64,000 bases of DNA, from contig CP063163.1 of the NCBI GenBank assembly GCA_014960805.1, positions 4,427,001-4,491,000 of the forward strand. The letters are read 5' to 3'. The notes under the pieces were generated by a model that was not told the DNA's origin, searched no databases, and worked only from the letters and a program-made list of their open reading frames with translations. This document shows positions 38,700-48,544 of this stretch, piece by piece. The position numbers were made by a program, and so were the translations under genes. The DNA is from Cytobacillus suaedae (GTDB taxonomy: Bacteria; Bacillota; Bacilli; Bacillales; Bacillaceae_L). The first letter of the stretch is position 1, and every line of letters starts with the position of its first letter.

Positions 38700-39563
38700 T
38701 TACTTTTCTACAAAAAACATTGAAATAGCTCCTAAGCCAACATGGGTCCCAACTGATACTCCCATTTGCATAATATGGATGTCCCCGGAGAAATCAGTAT
38801 CCATTTGAAGTTTGGCTTTAAGATTTTCGGCAACTTTACTATCTGAAGTATATCCAATTATGATAAAGTCTGTCATTTCCCGGTCATTTCTTTTGATAAA
38901 CTCCTGCGTGTAATGGTTAAGTACTCTTTTTAATCCTCTTTCCTTTCCAACTATGGCCCCTTTTCCATCTTTCATAGACATAATTGGCTTTAGCATTAAA
39001 ATTTTCCCTATTAAGGCACTGGCATTAGATATCCTTCCACTCTTAATTAAATGATCTAAATCATCCACGGATAGGAAATGCTTTATCTTTTTCTTATACT
39101 TTTCATTAAATGCAACTATTTCTTCAAACGTTGCTCCCTGTTCCCTCATCATTGCACTTTTCATAATCAGCCAACCGCTTCCGTGGCTCATACATTTTGA
39201 ATCAACTACATGTATCTTAACCTCAGATTCCGGGCTTTCCTCGAAAAAATAATCTTTTGCTAGTATAGCGGATTGATACGAACCGCTTGTTCCACTAGAC
39301 ATGCATATACATAATACTTCCTTAATACCAGCTTCAACAGCCTCATTAATTATTTTCAGATACTCAGCTGGGCTTGGCATACCTGTGGTCGGAAACTCTG
39401 GTAGTGCTTCCATCATTCCATAGAATTCATCTGGTTGGATGTCTACCCTGTCTTTATATATTTTGCCCTCTATATTTATGGTTAGAGGTGCAAAGCTGAT
39501 ATCGTACATATCCAGTATTTCATCAGATAAATCACATGTTGAATCAGCCATAATTTTTATCAT
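38700..39563 (-). CDS. DegV family fatty-acid-binding protein (FakB-like)
   Basis: A 287-residue DegV protein. The N-terminal IMADSTCDLSDE, FPTTGMPSPAEY near 57, SSGTSGSYQSA near 88 (whose Ser residues bind the fatty-acid carboxylate) and the C-terminal GTHVGLGAISMFF (near 275) are the family's hallmarks. Such proteins present fatty acids to the kinase FakA; Bacillus genomes carry several copies with different chain preferences. AGGAGG before the ATG supports the start. FakA is not in the window. Confidence 0.9.
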   Translation of the reverse strand: MIKIMADSTCDLSDEILDMYDISFAPLTINIEGKIYKDRVDIQPDEFYGMMEALPEFPTTGMPSPAEYLKIINEAVEAGIKEVLCICMSSGTSGSYQSAILAKDYFFEESPESEVKIHVVDSKCMSHGSGWLIMKSAMMREQGATFEEIVAFNEKYKKKIKHFLSVDDLDHLIKSGRISNASALIGKILMLKPIMSMKDGKGAIVGKERGLKRVLNHYTQEFIKRNDREMTDFIIIGYTSDSKVAENLKAKLQMDTDFSGDIHIMQMGVSVGTHVGLGAISMFFVEK

Positions 39564-39935
39564 TTATAATCCTCCTAGAGTATATTTGACCTTTTTTAGG
39601 TTTCCTTAGAATCATGTTTCCTATTACTTATGGTAAGGTCACCGTGATAAATCTAAATGAGGTTTGTTAGATCAGTATATAACACCTTTAATATACTTTA
39701 TTAATGCATTGGCTCTTTTTCCTTCCATTCATAATTAATTATTCAATACTTAATTTGTTAATTTTAAAACAATGGGAAAAACTAGAATCGATATTCATAA
39801 TAAAATAAAAATAAGGTAACTGTGTAAGAGGTGTTAAAGTATAAGAACTTTCTTCTACTCATTGTCACCATAGAAAATGTAGATAAAAGAAATAAAGCAT
39901 GCACAAAAAAATGATTGTCGAAAAGGGGGTTTCTT
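39564..39935. other. Divergent intergenic region, no gene seen
   Basis: AT-rich region between the divergent degV and DUF421 genes, expected to hold both promoters. A reading frame starting at 39899 overlaps the DUF421 gene in another frame and is not supported. No repeat or structured RNA recognised. Confidence 0.45.
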
Positions 39936-40547
39936 GTGGATTTTCACTTCATATGGAAAGCTATTGTTGTTGTAGTAGGTGGAGTTTTGATTTTGCGGTT
40001 AGCTGGAAGAAAATCAATCTCGCAACTTACGGTTGCTCAGACTGTAATGATGATAGCTGTTGGATCATTAATTATTCAACCAGTTGGCGACAGGAACATT
40101 TGGATTACAATGGTGATTACATTTTTAATGGTAAATACGCTTCTTTTTATCGAGTATATCGCATTGAAATACGATGCTCTTGAAACGTTTGTTTATGGAA
40201 AATCACTTCTAGTAGTCGAGAATGGCCAAATTAATGAGAGCAATTTAAAAAAGCTGCGATTAACTGTTGATATGCTTGAAGTACGAATGAGACAACAAAA
40301 CATTCAGCATTTTTCTGATTTAGAATGGGCCACAATAGAAACCAATGGTCAGTTAGGATATATGTTAAAATCTGATAAACAATACGCTACTAAAGAGGAT
40401 ATTCAGATGCTTAAATCGCTGATTGAATCAAACCAATCCCCACCTCAGAATGGAACATCAATAACACAAATAAGTAATTCAGATAACATATTTACTGAGG
40501 TCAAAAACGGAAAGCATAAAGAAAAACCTAAACAGAATTTGGATTAA
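39936..40547 (+). CDS. DUF421 family membrane protein (YetF-like)
   Basis: A 203-residue protein of the DUF421/YetF family. Two or three hydrophobic helices occupy residues 1-70, with RLAGRKSISQLTVAQTVMM, a conserved cytoplasmic loop of the family. A small soluble alpha/beta domain (75-150) follows with VENGQINESNLKKLRLT. The tail is hydrophilic. AAAAGGGGG lies six bases before GTG 39936; the earlier TTG (39915) would include the site in its coding part. YetF-type proteins in B. subtilis are linked to spore germination or stress, but this role is not shown here. Confidence 0.83.
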   Translation: MDFHFIWKAIVVVVGGVLILRLAGRKSISQLTVAQTVMMIAVGSLIIQPVGDRNIWITMVITFLMVNTLLFIEYIALKYDALETFVYGKSLLVVENGQINESNLKKLRLTVDMLEVRMRQQNIQHFSDLEWATIETNGQLGYMLKSDKQYATKEDIQMLKSLIESNQSPPQNGTSITQISNSDNIFTEVKNGKHKEKPKQNLD

Positions 40548-40614
40548 AGCCATGAAAATTATTGCAACAAGCACTTATTTTTTACTCAATCTCGTCATTC
40601 CTCTTGGAAATAAA

Positions 40615-40644
40615 ACAGGAAAACAACATATTTGTTTTCCTGTT
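40615..40644. terminator. Bidirectional terminator
   Basis: Stem of about 12 bp (AACAGGAAAACA with its complement) around a short AT loop, between the convergent DUF421 and rlmH genes. Confidence 0.7.
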
Positions 40645-40719
40645 ACGTCATTTTGTACTTAAAAAAGTAATATTTTATAGATTGCCGAAAGATAATTTTT
40701 GCCCTCTTAATCTCCTCGA

Positions 40720-41199
40720 CTACTTATGGTAAGGTTCATTCCGATTAATCCGAAATGCCCTATACACCTGCTCTAGCAAAATCAATCTCATCAACTGATG
40801 AGGAAAGGTCATTTTAGAAAAGGACAAAGTATCATTAGCTCGTTTCATAACTTCATTGCTCAAGCCAAGTGATCCTCCAATGACAAAGGCAATTTTACTT
40901 TTACCGTAGGTAGCAAGCTTATCTAGGTCTTCAGCTAGTTGTTCAGATGACTTCATTTTTCCATCAATAGCGAGTGCAATGACATGAGTATCCTCTGAAA
41001 TTTTGCTTAAAATGCGCTCTCCCTCTTTTTGTTTAACCTGTTCCATTTCGATTTCACTTAAATTTTCTGGAGCTTTTTCGTCTGGCATTTCAATAACTTC
41101 TACCTTTGCATAGGCGGTTAATCTCTTCAAATATTCATTTATGCCTTGCTGAAGATATTTTTCCTTAAGTTTTCCAATTGTCACTATTGAGATATTCAC
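40720..41199 (-). CDS. rlmH: 23S rRNA (pseudouridine-1915-N3)-methyltransferase RlmH
   Basis: A 159-residue SPOUT-family methyltransferase (B. subtilis YydA) that methylates pseudouridine 1915 in helix 69 of 23S rRNA on assembled ribosomes. The knot motif [23 protein letters not shown] and the C-terminal IYRAF-like [15 protein letters not shown] are all present. GTG 41199 lies eight bases after GAGG and gives the usual length; the ATG two codons upstream is too close to the site. Upstream is a DnaA-box cluster. Confidence 0.96.
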   Translation of the reverse strand: MNISIVTIGKLKEKYLQQGINEYLKRLTAYAKVEVIEMPDEKAPENLSEIEMEQVKQKEGERILSKISEDTHVIALAIDGKMKSSEQLAEDLDKLATYGKSKIAFVIGGSLGLSNEVMKRANDTLSFSKMTFPHQLMRLILLEQVYRAFRINRNEPYHK

Positions 41200-41225
41200 A
41201 TACATTTCCTCACTTTACAAACAGG

Positions 41226-41551
41226 TTATCCACAAAACTTATCAACATATCCACAATCCTCACCATATCTTGTATGCGAATATTAGTTCCCTACAACATA
41301 TATTGCCTTGTTTTGACAAAATTCACACGTTGTGGATAACATCTCGTTTTCTGTTAACAACTTCATTTCTGGTGGTAATTCATGTTCATCTACATACATA
41401 TCTAACGCAAGCTCTATATGGTCTTGACAGCATTTCATGTTGTTATCCCTCCGTTTTTATCTAACTGTGGAAAAGTTTTATTATTTTTATTATCCTTCTC
41501 ATAATACCTTCATAATACGACAAATTCAAACAACTCTTCATCTTATCCACA
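41226..41551. promoter_or_regulatory. DnaA-box cluster around the CxxH/CxxC gene
   Basis: Three perfect TTATCCACA boxes (41226-41234, 41331-41339 reversed, 41543-41551) and three with one mismatch (41239-41247, 41247-41255, 41466-41474 reversed) fall in 326 bp. The consensus TTATNCACA is that of Bacillus DnaA. B. subtilis has an oriC-proximal DnaA-binding cluster at yydA (rlmH) as I recall, so this is probably the equivalent site that titrates DnaA or limits replication initiation. Confidence 0.7.
41283..41438 (-). CDS. CxxH/CxxC small zinc-binding-like protein
   Basis: A 51-residue protein starting MKCCQDHIELALDMYVDE, with Cys-x-x-His near the N-terminus (residues 4-7) and Cys-x-x-Cys in TTCEFCQNKA (38-41), a likely zinc knuckle. 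It matches the small CxxH/CxxC protein found beside rlmH in Bacillus genomes. GGAGGG lies eight bases before ATG 41438. It is too short for ORF listings. One perfect DnaA box lies within its coding sequence. Function unknown. Confidence 0.85.
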   Translation of the reverse strand: MKCCQDHIELALDMYVDEHELPPEMKLLTENEMLSTTCEFCQNKAIYVVGN

Positions 41552-41564
41552 ACCCTACAAAAAA

Positions 41565-41588
41565 ACAGTGGAAAGTTCTCTCCACTGT
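41565..41588 (-). terminator. Terminator of htrC
   Basis: Eight-bp stem ACAGTGGA/TCCACTGT followed on the minus strand by a run of seven T. Confidence 0.85.
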
Positions 41589-41599
41589 TCTTACTAAAC

Positions 41600-42826
41600 C
41601 TATAAAGATTCATTTATTAATTTCATATTCACTGTTTGAATTTCACCAGCACGGTATAATTTTACTTCCATTGTGTCACCAATCGATTTGTTATACAAAT
41701 GCTGCCTTAATTCCAGTACATCCGTCACTTTTTTACCATCTAATTCAACAATAACATCATATAATTTGATTCCCGCTTGTGCAGCTGGTGAATTCGGAAC
41801 AACTTCAACAATAGCAATTCCTTCTTTTACTTCTTCCGGAAGGTGTAATGTTTCTTCTTTATGATAATTCGAAATTTCACTGATTGATCGTAAACCTACA
41901 CCCATATATGGACGAAGAACTTCACCATATTTCTCTAAATCCTCAATGATAGGTCGAACAATATTGGTAGGGATCGATAGCCCGATTCCTTCAACCGTAT
42001 GTTGAGCTATCTTCATTGAGTTAATTCCAATGATTTGACCTTGAATATTAACCAATGCTCCACCACTATTTCCAGGATTAATAGCTGCATCTGTCTGTAG
42101 AACCTCTGCATTCCAATCAGGAATTCTATCACCATCTAGATCAACCGGAATTGAGCGTTTTGTGCCGGAAATAATTCCTTGAGTAACTGAGCCTGAGAAA
42201 CGAAGGCCTAGCGGATTTCCTATTGCTAATACAGGTTCACCTGCTCTTACGGTATCAGAATCACCAAATTCAGCTACTTTCGTTACATGGCTACCATCAA
42301 TTTCTAGGACAGCTAAGTCTGTTAACGGGTCACTTCCAATTAATTTTGCAGCTACTCGAGTCCCATCACTTAGGCTAACTTCTAATTGATTTGCTCTGTC
42401 AATTACATGATGATTTGTTACAACATATGCCTTGTCGCCCGCCTTCTTATAGACGACACCAGATCCAGTACCAGCCTCTTGTGACCCTTGCTGTGTCCAA
42501 AAACCCGCTTGTTGTAGATTAATTACACCTACTACTGCTTCAGACACCTTGTCTACCGCATCTGTTACTTCTGTAACAACACTGACAGACACTGTTTCCT
42601 GAAACTCTGAATTTGGAGTCGAAGATGTGGTTTCTTCTTGTGTATTCTCCTGGATACTTTCTAAATCATAAGGAAGAATATTATATTTTGAGAGTACAGG
42701 AATTAAAACAATAATTAGGATTGCACCTACTAATGCCCCAATCAACGCGGATAAAAACCATCCACCTGGACTTCCCTTTTGCTTCTTGCCATTTACATAT
42801 TCATAGTCCTGATCATAATACCCCAT
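41600..42826 (-). CDS. htrC: HtrA-type membrane serine protease
   Basis: A 408-residue quality-control protease (B. subtilis HtrC/YyxA). A short cytoplasmic tail and one transmembrane helix (about 24-45) place the rest outside the membrane. The protease domain has the triad His140 (TNHHVID), Asp170 (LTDLAVLEID) and Ser254 (GNSGGA). One PDZ domain (about 300-395) follows with SPAAQAGIKLYD. ATG 42826 is preceded by GAAAGGATTGG; the longer frame from 42889 has no site. In Bacillus it lies next to the wal genes, but here a terminator (43018-43053) separates it from walJ, so it has its own promoter. Confidence 0.92.
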   Translation of the reverse strand: MGYYDQDYEYVNGKKQKGSPGGWFLSALIGALVGAILIIVLIPVLSKYNILPYDLESIQENTQEETTSSTPNSEFQETVSVSVVTEVTDAVDKVSEAVVGVINLQQAGFWTQQGSQEAGTGSGVVYKKAGDKAYVVTNHHVIDRANQLEVSLSDGTRVAAKLIGSDPLTDLAVLEIDGSHVTKVAEFGDSDTVRAGEPVLAIGNPLGLRFSGSVTQGIISGTKRSIPVDLDGDRIPDWNAEVLQTDAAINPGNSGGALVNIQGQIIGINSMKIAQHTVEGIGLSIPTNIVRPIIEDLEKYGEVLRPYMGVGLRSISEISNYHKEETLHLPEEVKEGIAIVEVVPNSPAAQAGIKLYDVIVELDGKKVTDVLELRQHLYNKSIGDTMEVKLYRAGEIQTVNMKLINESL

Positions 42827-43017
42827 TCTGTCACCAATCCTTTCGTGAATGAACGACTGAATTTTTACTAAAAAAAGCACTAGAACCAAGCAATAGAAGG
42901 TATTTTGCCTACTCTTTCTGTACCCTCACTATTAGATTTCAAGCATAGAATGCTTTGTTCCATGTGCTATTTTAGTATCTACCAAGGATTATAACCATTC
43001 TTTCTTAAAATTAGCTT

Positions 43018-43053
43018 AAAAAAAGAGGATAATTTTTAAAAATTATCCTCTTT
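43018..43053 (-). terminator. Terminator of the walRKHIJ operon
   Basis: About 15-bp stem AAAGAGGATAATT/AATTATCCTCTTT, overlapping the walJ stop, with A/T runs on both sides. Confidence 0.85.
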
Positions 43054-43846
43054 AAACGTATGCAAGTTTTGTTGGTACTTTAGGATCCGTATCATATAAA
43101 TCAAATTGATCTCCAACTACAAACCCTTTACTTTCAAGTGTTTGTTGTACCGACATTCTAGCCAAGTCTTTCATATTATTGTCTTGACTTAAATGAGCTA
43201 AGTAGATACGTTTTGTATTATCGCTTATCATATCTGTTAAAGCCAGTGCAGAATCCTCGTTAGATACATGTCCAAAATCACCTAAGATTCTTCGCTTAAT
43301 ATTCCATGGATAATGGCACATTCTCAGCATCTCTACATCGTGATTACTTTCAATTACATAAGCATCGGCACCCTTAGTTACACCCTTCATTCGATCACTG
43401 ACATATCCCGTATCAGTTAGGAGCACAACCTTCTTATCTTCATGATGAAACGCGTAGAACATTGGCTCAGCAGCATCATGTGATACGCCAAAAGATTCAA
43501 CATCTAAATTCCCGAAGCTTTCGACTGAACCCATAGTAAATACAAATTTTTGGTCGGTAGGAATTTCCCCGATATTGCTCTCCATAGCTGCCCATGTTTT
43601 TTCATTTGCGTAAACTGGCAACTTATATTTCCTAGCTAGTACACCCAACCCTTTAATATGATCACTATGTTCATGTGTAACTAAAATTCCTGATAAATTT
43701 TTAATTTCACGATTAATGTTTTTAAACAGCAATTCCATTTGTTTTCCGCTTAAACCAGCATCCACAAGTAATGAATGCTTTTCCGTACCTATATAAAATG
43801 CATTGCCTGTGCTTCCACTTGCAAGCACACTAAAGTGCAAACTCAT
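43052..43846 (-). CDS. walJ: WalJ (YycJ), metallo-beta-lactamase-fold nuclease
   Basis: A 264-residue MBL-fold hydrolase. [12 protein letters not shown] (near 57-68) binds two metals; later ligands lie in SHDAAE, LLTDTGY and LAHLSQDN. The protein is a 5'-3' exonuclease-like enzyme thought to link wall control with DNA replication or repair. The ATG follows AGGAGTGAAC. It is the last gene of the wal operon, 6 bp after yycI, and is followed by a terminator. Confidence 0.94.
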   Translation of the reverse strand: MSLHFSVLASGSTGNAFYIGTEKHSLLVDAGLSGKQMELLFKNINREIKNLSGILVTHEHSDHIKGLGVLARKYKLPVYANEKTWAAMESNIGEIPTDQKFVFTMGSVESFGNLDVESFGVSHDAAEPMFYAFHHEDKKVVLLTDTGYVSDRMKGVTKGADAYVIESNHDVEMLRMCHYPWNIKRRILGDFGHVSNEDSALALTDMISDNTKRIYLAHLSQDNNMKDLARMSVQQTLESKGFVVGDQFDLYDTDPKVPTKLAYV

Positions 43847-43852
43847 TGTTGT

Positions 43853-44635
43853 TCACTCCTGTATTTCAATAATTTGCCCCTCTATTGCATTTACATAATA
43901 GTCCATTCGATTATCAACAATAATATGCCAAGTAGGTGTTAATACTTGAGATTTTGATAATGTAACGAGTGGATAGTACCCGAATTCTATTCTTGTTACC
44001 TCACTACCTGATTTTAGATAATCACTCTTATACAGATACTCAATTGCTTGAATAGAAGTTAGCATTTCTTCCCGTTTGTATTCTTCAATATTTGTTAATA
44101 GAGTTTGACTATAAGAGATAATTTCATTATTTTCATTTAACTGAAGTAAGACTTGTCCACTAGAATTATTCGGAATGTTAAAGAAGGTATTATTTTTATA
44201 ATGCTGAAATAGAATAATTGTCTTCGTATCTTCGTTATACTTCCAATATAAATAGGAAGATCCATATGCTATATTATCTTTCATGAACTGTTCAATCTTG
44301 GTATCAATATTGTCATCTGTAAATTTAATTGGTTCAATAAAAGTTGAAAATAACTTCGTCGGATTATCTAGATTAATCTTCTGATTTTTCAAGCCATCTA
44401 CCTCTTCAGAAGTAAATGCTTTTTCTTGTCCATAGATGATATAATCAGCTTCATCTGTTAGCCTGGGTAGCTGCGGATACGTGATTTCTTCCGTCTCTAG
44501 CTGTTCTTCAATTGAAGCCTCTCTAATTAAGTCTAATTGGCTCAAATTTCTTTTCTCTATAAATTGATAGATTAAAAATAAATCTAAGACCAAAAAGGTA
44601 ATAATAAAAATGGTTTTTGTTTTACTCCAATCCAC
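43853..44635 (-). CDS. yycI: YycI, regulator of WalK
   Basis: A 260-residue protein with one N-terminal transmembrane helix (about 8-27) and an extracytoplasmic domain. YycI and YycH together hold WalK in check in the membrane. The conserved start MDWSKTKTIFII fits GTG 44635, placed eight bases or so after AGGGGG; the ATG six bases upstream is too close to that site. The coding start lies within the last codons of yycH, so translation is coupled. Confidence 0.9.
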   Translation of the reverse strand: MDWSKTKTIFIITFLVLDLFLIYQFIEKRNLSQLDLIREASIEEQLETEEITYPQLPRLTDEADYIIYGQEKAFTSEEVDGLKNQKINLDNPTKLFSTFIEPIKFTDDNIDTKIEQFMKDNIAYGSSYLYWKYNEDTKTIILFQHYKNNTFFNIPNNSSGQVLLQLNENNEIISYSQTLLTNIEEYKREEMLTSIQAIEYLYKSDYLKSGSEVTRIEFGYYPLVTLSKSQVLTPTWHIIVDNRMDYYVNAIEGQIIEIQE

Positions 44636-45950
44636 TTCCATTACCCCCTAATTCGTCAGAATGAGCATAATCTAGTATCTTCCAATCACCTTCATACAAG
44701 TAGGTCCAAACAGGCTCTAGTAAAATAATCTTAGAGGATGATGGGTCTTCTTTTAATTCATAGCCAATTGATATATCTTGAATTAGTTCAAACGCAATGT
44801 TCTGTTTTGCCTTAATTGTTCGAACAACTTCATCTCCAGATGGTAAAGCTACATCAGCAATTTCTACAGGCAATTGTAAGGTTAGCAATGGTCTTTCATA
44901 TCTCGAAACTTCATTCTTACCCCACACCTGCTCAATTTCTGCAAGATCGTTCGTGTTAAAAACCGGAATATTTTTTACATAAAGTCTAAATAGTGTTCTA
45001 TGCTGGAATTTATCCCAACTAAAGAAACGATAACGATCCGTCCAGCCATTATGATCATTTACAAAATCAATACTCTTTTGAATTAACTCTTCTGTAGCAA
45101 GCCTATTCTCTTCTCTACCCATTGGATTTACGTAGCGAATTAATTTATTGTTCTCATCAACACGTAATATCTTATATCCGTCTGTGAATACATCTCCGTA
45201 ACTAAACTCATCCTTTTTAACAAAGTTTGGATTTGTAAACAGAGCATTGATAAACATATCGGGCTCAACAGAATCTGTATAGTATTGAATTCGACTGATC
45301 ATTGTATTTTCTAATGGTAAATAGAACTTCTTATATTCAGATACGGTATATGCTTTATATCTAGGATAATGAGATGAGAGATGATAATAATTTCGTTCAA
45401 ATGAACTTACATTTTCACCATCCACGCGTCCTTCATAAACCACTTGATTATTCTTTGAAACAAAATGAATAATACCTTCATTATCTCCAGTAGCATTTAC
45501 ATTAAAGAATATGCGGTCAAAATAAACAGCAGGGTACTCCCTTTCATCCATCTGCAGAATAGAAGCAAACAGGTTAAGTGGAATCTCATCAGTAAATTGG
45601 ATTTCAACATGGCCTCTATCATCCAATTGAGCAATATAATCTTCTTTACGTATCGTCATTCTCTTACTTTGGATATCGTAAATCTCCCATTTTCGAACTT
45701 CCTTCATCAGCTTACTAATCTCATTTTCTTCAATCGTGCCGAAGTGACCATTACTTTTATGAAAGATTATTCTTGCTGGTTTTATTAAGCCAGCATTATC
45801 TTTTTTATTAATCACTGGGACCTCAACAAAACTATCATAGTTCTCAAATTGATCATATTTTGGAGAATACGTCCATAGAGTCCATGTTAAGACAACACTA
45901 ATCAAAACTAGAATAGTTAATATAATCGATTTTATCGTTTCAAACTTCAT
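44622..45950 (-). CDS. yycH: YycH, regulator of WalK
   Basis: A 442-residue protein with a single N-terminal membrane helix (about 5-25) and a large extracytoplasmic part with two related domains, as in YycH crystal structures. It interacts with YycI and WalK to modulate kinase activity. ATG 45950 overlaps the walK TGA by 4 bp; the in-frame TTG at 45956 would overlap the GAGG site less well. Sequence outside the helix is poorly conserved in the family, so identity rests mainly on position and size. Confidence 0.9.
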   Translation of the reverse strand: MKFETIKSIILTILVLISVVLTWTLWTYSPKYDQFENYDSFVEVPVINKKDNAGLIKPARIIFHKSNGHFGTIEENEISKLMKEVRKWEIYDIQSKRMTIRKEDYIAQLDDRGHVEIQFTDEIPLNLFASILQMDEREYPAVYFDRIFFNVNATGDNEGIIHFVSKNNQVVYEGRVDGENVSSFERNYYHLSSHYPRYKAYTVSEYKKFYLPLENTMISRIQYYTDSVEPDMFINALFTNPNFVKKDEFSYGDVFTDGYKILRVDENNKLIRYVNPMGREENRLATEELIQKSIDFVNDHNGWTDRYRFFSWDKFQHRTLFRLYVKNIPVFNTNDLAEIEQVWGKNEVSRYERPLLTLQLPVEIADVALPSGDEVVRTIKAKQNIAFELIQDISIGYELKEDPSSSKIILLEPVWTYLYEGDWKILDYAHSDELGGNGSGLE

Positions 45951-47773
45951 GACCAATCATCCTCTTGTGCGTTCTCGAGGGGAAGAGTAAAGAATATTTT
46001 TGTGCCTACACCCTCTTCACTTTCAGCCCAAATCTCACCGTCATGTGCCTCAATCATTTCCTTGGCAATAGCTAAGCCTAATCCAGTACCACCTAGTTGA
46101 CGTGTTCTAGCCTTGTCCACACGATAAAACCTCTCAAAAATATTAGCGAGATTCTCCTCTGGAATTCCAACACCTTCATCCGTTATAGTAACTTGTATTT
46201 TATCTGTTAGCTCTTTTAAATAAAAGCGAATCTTTCCACCTTCAGGTGAATATTTCATTGCATTTGAAATAATATTATCGAGAACTTGTGTAATTTTATC
46301 AGGATCTATATCAACATAGACTGATTCTGTTGATAAGTGTCGTTCAAATACTACATTTTGTTCTTTTGTCATTTCAAAACGATCAATTATTTTATTGAAG
46401 TACTCATTGAAATCAATCCAATCCTTTGATAAACGATAATCCTTACTATCAAGCTTTGAAAGCTGTAGTAAGTCATTAACTAATCGGATCATACGTTCAG
46501 TTTCAGTCTGAGTAACGTCTAAAAACTGTGGAGCTATCTCTTCATTCCTCCAGGCTCCTTCAGCTAAAGCTTCTAGGTAGCTCCTCATAGTAGTTAATGG
46601 AGTTCTAAGCTCATGTGAAACGTTCGCAACAAACTCCTTACGTTCCATATCAATTTTTTCTTGCTCAGTTACATCATATAATACAGCAATTAAACCATTA
46701 ATAAAGCCTGTTTCCTTTTGAATAATTGAGAAATTAACTTTAATAATAAATGGTTTGTTCTTTGTACTAAAGTCTAGCGTTACTGAATCACGTTCACTTA
46801 CTAATTGATCAAAAGTGAGCTGCTCTTCTAAACCTAAAAGTGAAATAATCGATTTACCCATGACTGTTTCACGTGAAACATTTAGCATTTTACTTGCTGG
46901 CTCATTAATCAAAATCACACGGCCTTTTCGATCAGTTGAAATGACTCCATCTGTCATGTGAGTTAGGACAGATAATAGTTTCCTTCGCTCGCCTTCGGTA
47001 GTTGCCTGTGCTTCCTGTAGTTTTTTTGTAAGGGTATTAAAAGTAACCGCCAATTGACCAATCTCGTCAAAACCAAATACCTTTACTTTACTTGAGAAGT
47101 TACCTTTCGCCATTTCCTGTGCATGTTTTCTCATAGCTGATATTGGTCTGGTTATGGTTTGTGCTAGGAAAATTCCTAATATTGCTGTAACGGTTAACGT
47201 AATCATCGTACCGGAGATGAGGATGTTATTAATCTTTTTAATATCTGAATAGACATTCTCCATTGAGGCGATTAAATAGATAGCGCCTTTGATTTCGCTT
47301 TTTGAAAGAATTGGTGTAGTTGATACATGAACACGATGCTTGGATTTTGGATCAATAAACATCTTCTCCCAGTAGGTACCTACTAGGAGTGTCCGTTTGA
47401 TACGGATTTCAGTGGTTCGTTTCCCGACAATCTTTTGGTTAGAAGGATCTGATGTACCTATGACTCTACTTTTATTATCAATTACTCGAACTTCTGATGA
47501 TAAATCATCTGATACAAAGTCCTCAAGGATAAGCTTAATATCTTGTTCTAAAGTCGGTGTTTTATCATCCCGTACTTTCTCCATCTCTTGCTCAATATTA
47601 TAAGCAAGCAAATCTACTCGTTCATTTAAAGAGTCCTTAAAGTTCTTTACCAACTGCTTTTCGAGTTGGCCTACAAAATACACTCCGATGATTTGCATCG
47701 CAAGAATAATAAGCAGTAGATAGACTAGGACAAACTTTAGATGAATGGAGCGGAAGAAGCCCACTTTTCTCAT
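45947..47773 (-). CDS. walK: WalK, essential cell-wall sensor histidine kinase
   Basis: A 608-residue kinase. Transmembrane helices at about 12-34 and 183-205 flank an extracytoplasmic PAS-like domain. HAMP (205-257), a cytoplasmic PAS (265-370), HisKA with His387 in ANVSHELRTPL, and an ATPase domain ending GLGLAIAKEMIEAH follow. It phosphorylates WalR in response to lipid II and wall hydrolysis products. In the PAS domain His272 and Asp275 match two zinc ligands described in S. aureus WalK, while Tyr366 stands where the third His would be. ATG 47773 has GGAG nine bases before. Six bp separate it from walR. Confidence 0.97.
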   Translation of the reverse strand: MRKVGFFRSIHLKFVLVYLLLIILAMQIIGVYFVGQLEKQLVKNFKDSLNERVDLLAYNIEQEMEKVRDDKTPTLEQDIKLILEDFVSDDLSSEVRVIDNKSRVIGTSDPSNQKIVGKRTTEIRIKRTLLVGTYWEKMFIDPKSKHRVHVSTTPILSKSEIKGAIYLIASMENVYSDIKKINNILISGTMITLTVTAILGIFLAQTITRPISAMRKHAQEMAKGNFSSKVKVFGFDEIGQLAVTFNTLTKKLQEAQATTEGERRKLLSVLTHMTDGVISTDRKGRVILINEPASKMLNVSRETVMGKSIISLLGLEEQLTFDQLVSERDSVTLDFSTKNKPFIIKVNFSIIQKETGFINGLIAVLYDVTEQEKIDMERKEFVANVSHELRTPLTTMRSYLEALAEGAWRNEEIAPQFLDVTQTETERMIRLVNDLLQLSKLDSKDYRLSKDWIDFNEYFNKIIDRFEMTKEQNVVFERHLSTESVYVDIDPDKITQVLDNIISNAMKYSPEGGKIRFYLKELTDKIQVTITDEGVGIPEENLANIFERFYRVDKARTRQLGGTGLGLAIAKEMIEAHDGEIWAESEEGVGTKIFFTLPLENAQEDDWS

Positions 47774-47779
47774 AATCGA

Positions 47780-48490
47780 TTACTCCTGCTCTGGATTTCG
47801 AAGATAATAACCCACACCTCTTCTAGTAACGATCCATGTAGGATGACTTGGATTATCTTCAATTTTTTCACGTAATCTTCGTACTGTCACATCAACCGTA
47901 CGCACATCACCAAAGTAGTCGTAGCCCCAAACAGTTTGTAACAAATGTTCACGGGTTAAGACTTGGCCAATATGTTTCCCAAGGTAGTGGAGAAGTTCAA
48001 ATTCACGATGTGTTAGCTCAATTTGTTCGCCCCGTTTTGAAACAATATACGCATCCGGATGGATAACAAGGGACCCCACTGCTATTTCGTTAGAATTTTC
48101 TACGTTCGTACCTACTTCTTCTTTTAACATATGTCTTCTTAAATTGGCTTTCACCCTTGCAAGAAGCTCTCTAGTACTAAATGGCTTAGTAACATAATCG
48201 TCTGCACCTAGCTCTAAGCCTAGTACCTTATCTATTTCAGAATCTTTAGCAGTAAGCATGATGATTGGCATATCATATTTCTTGCGTACTTCTCTACAAA
48301 CTTCCATCCCATCCATATGGGGAAGCATAATATCTAATAGAATTAGATCTGGTTTAAGTTCCTCAACCATTTCTAAAGCACTTTTTCCATCATAAGCACA
48401 ACTAACCTTATAACCTTCCTTTTGTAAATTAAACTGCAAAATATCTGCAATTGGTTTTTCGTCATCAACAACTAAAATTACTTTACCCAT
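47780..48490 (-). CDS. walR: WalR, essential response regulator
   Basis: A 236-residue OmpR/PhoB-type regulator. The receiver has Asp10/Asp11 region VVDDEKP and phospho-acceptor Asp53 in [11 protein letters not shown]. The C-terminal winged helix has [22 protein letters not shown], seen here in parts as [12 protein letters not shown], and [19 protein letters not shown]. It activates autolysin genes through TGTWAH-N5-TGTWAH sites. AAGGAG precedes the ATG. It is the first gene of the walR-walK-yycH-yycI-walJ operon. Confidence 0.97.
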   Translation of the reverse strand: MGKVILVVDDEKPIADILQFNLQKEGYKVSCAYDGKSALEMVEELKPDLILLDIMLPHMDGMEVCREVRKKYDMPIIMLTAKDSEIDKVLGLELGADDYVTKPFSTRELLARVKANLRRHMLKEEVGTNVENSNEIAVGSLVIHPDAYIVSKRGEQIELTHREFELLHYLGKHIGQVLTREHLLQTVWGYDYFGDVRTVDVTVRRLREKIEDNPSHPTWIVTRRGVGYYLRNPEQE

Positions 48491-48544
48491 TGTAATCGTT
48501 CTCCTTTTAATATGAGATGTTGTTCGTTGTTTAGGTCAGTAGTA

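Noticed and set aside
39899-40183. 94-residue ORF rich in Cys and Trp
   Set aside because: It overlaps the DUF421 gene in another frame, whose hydrophobic family-like sequence and strong ribosome site are far better supported.
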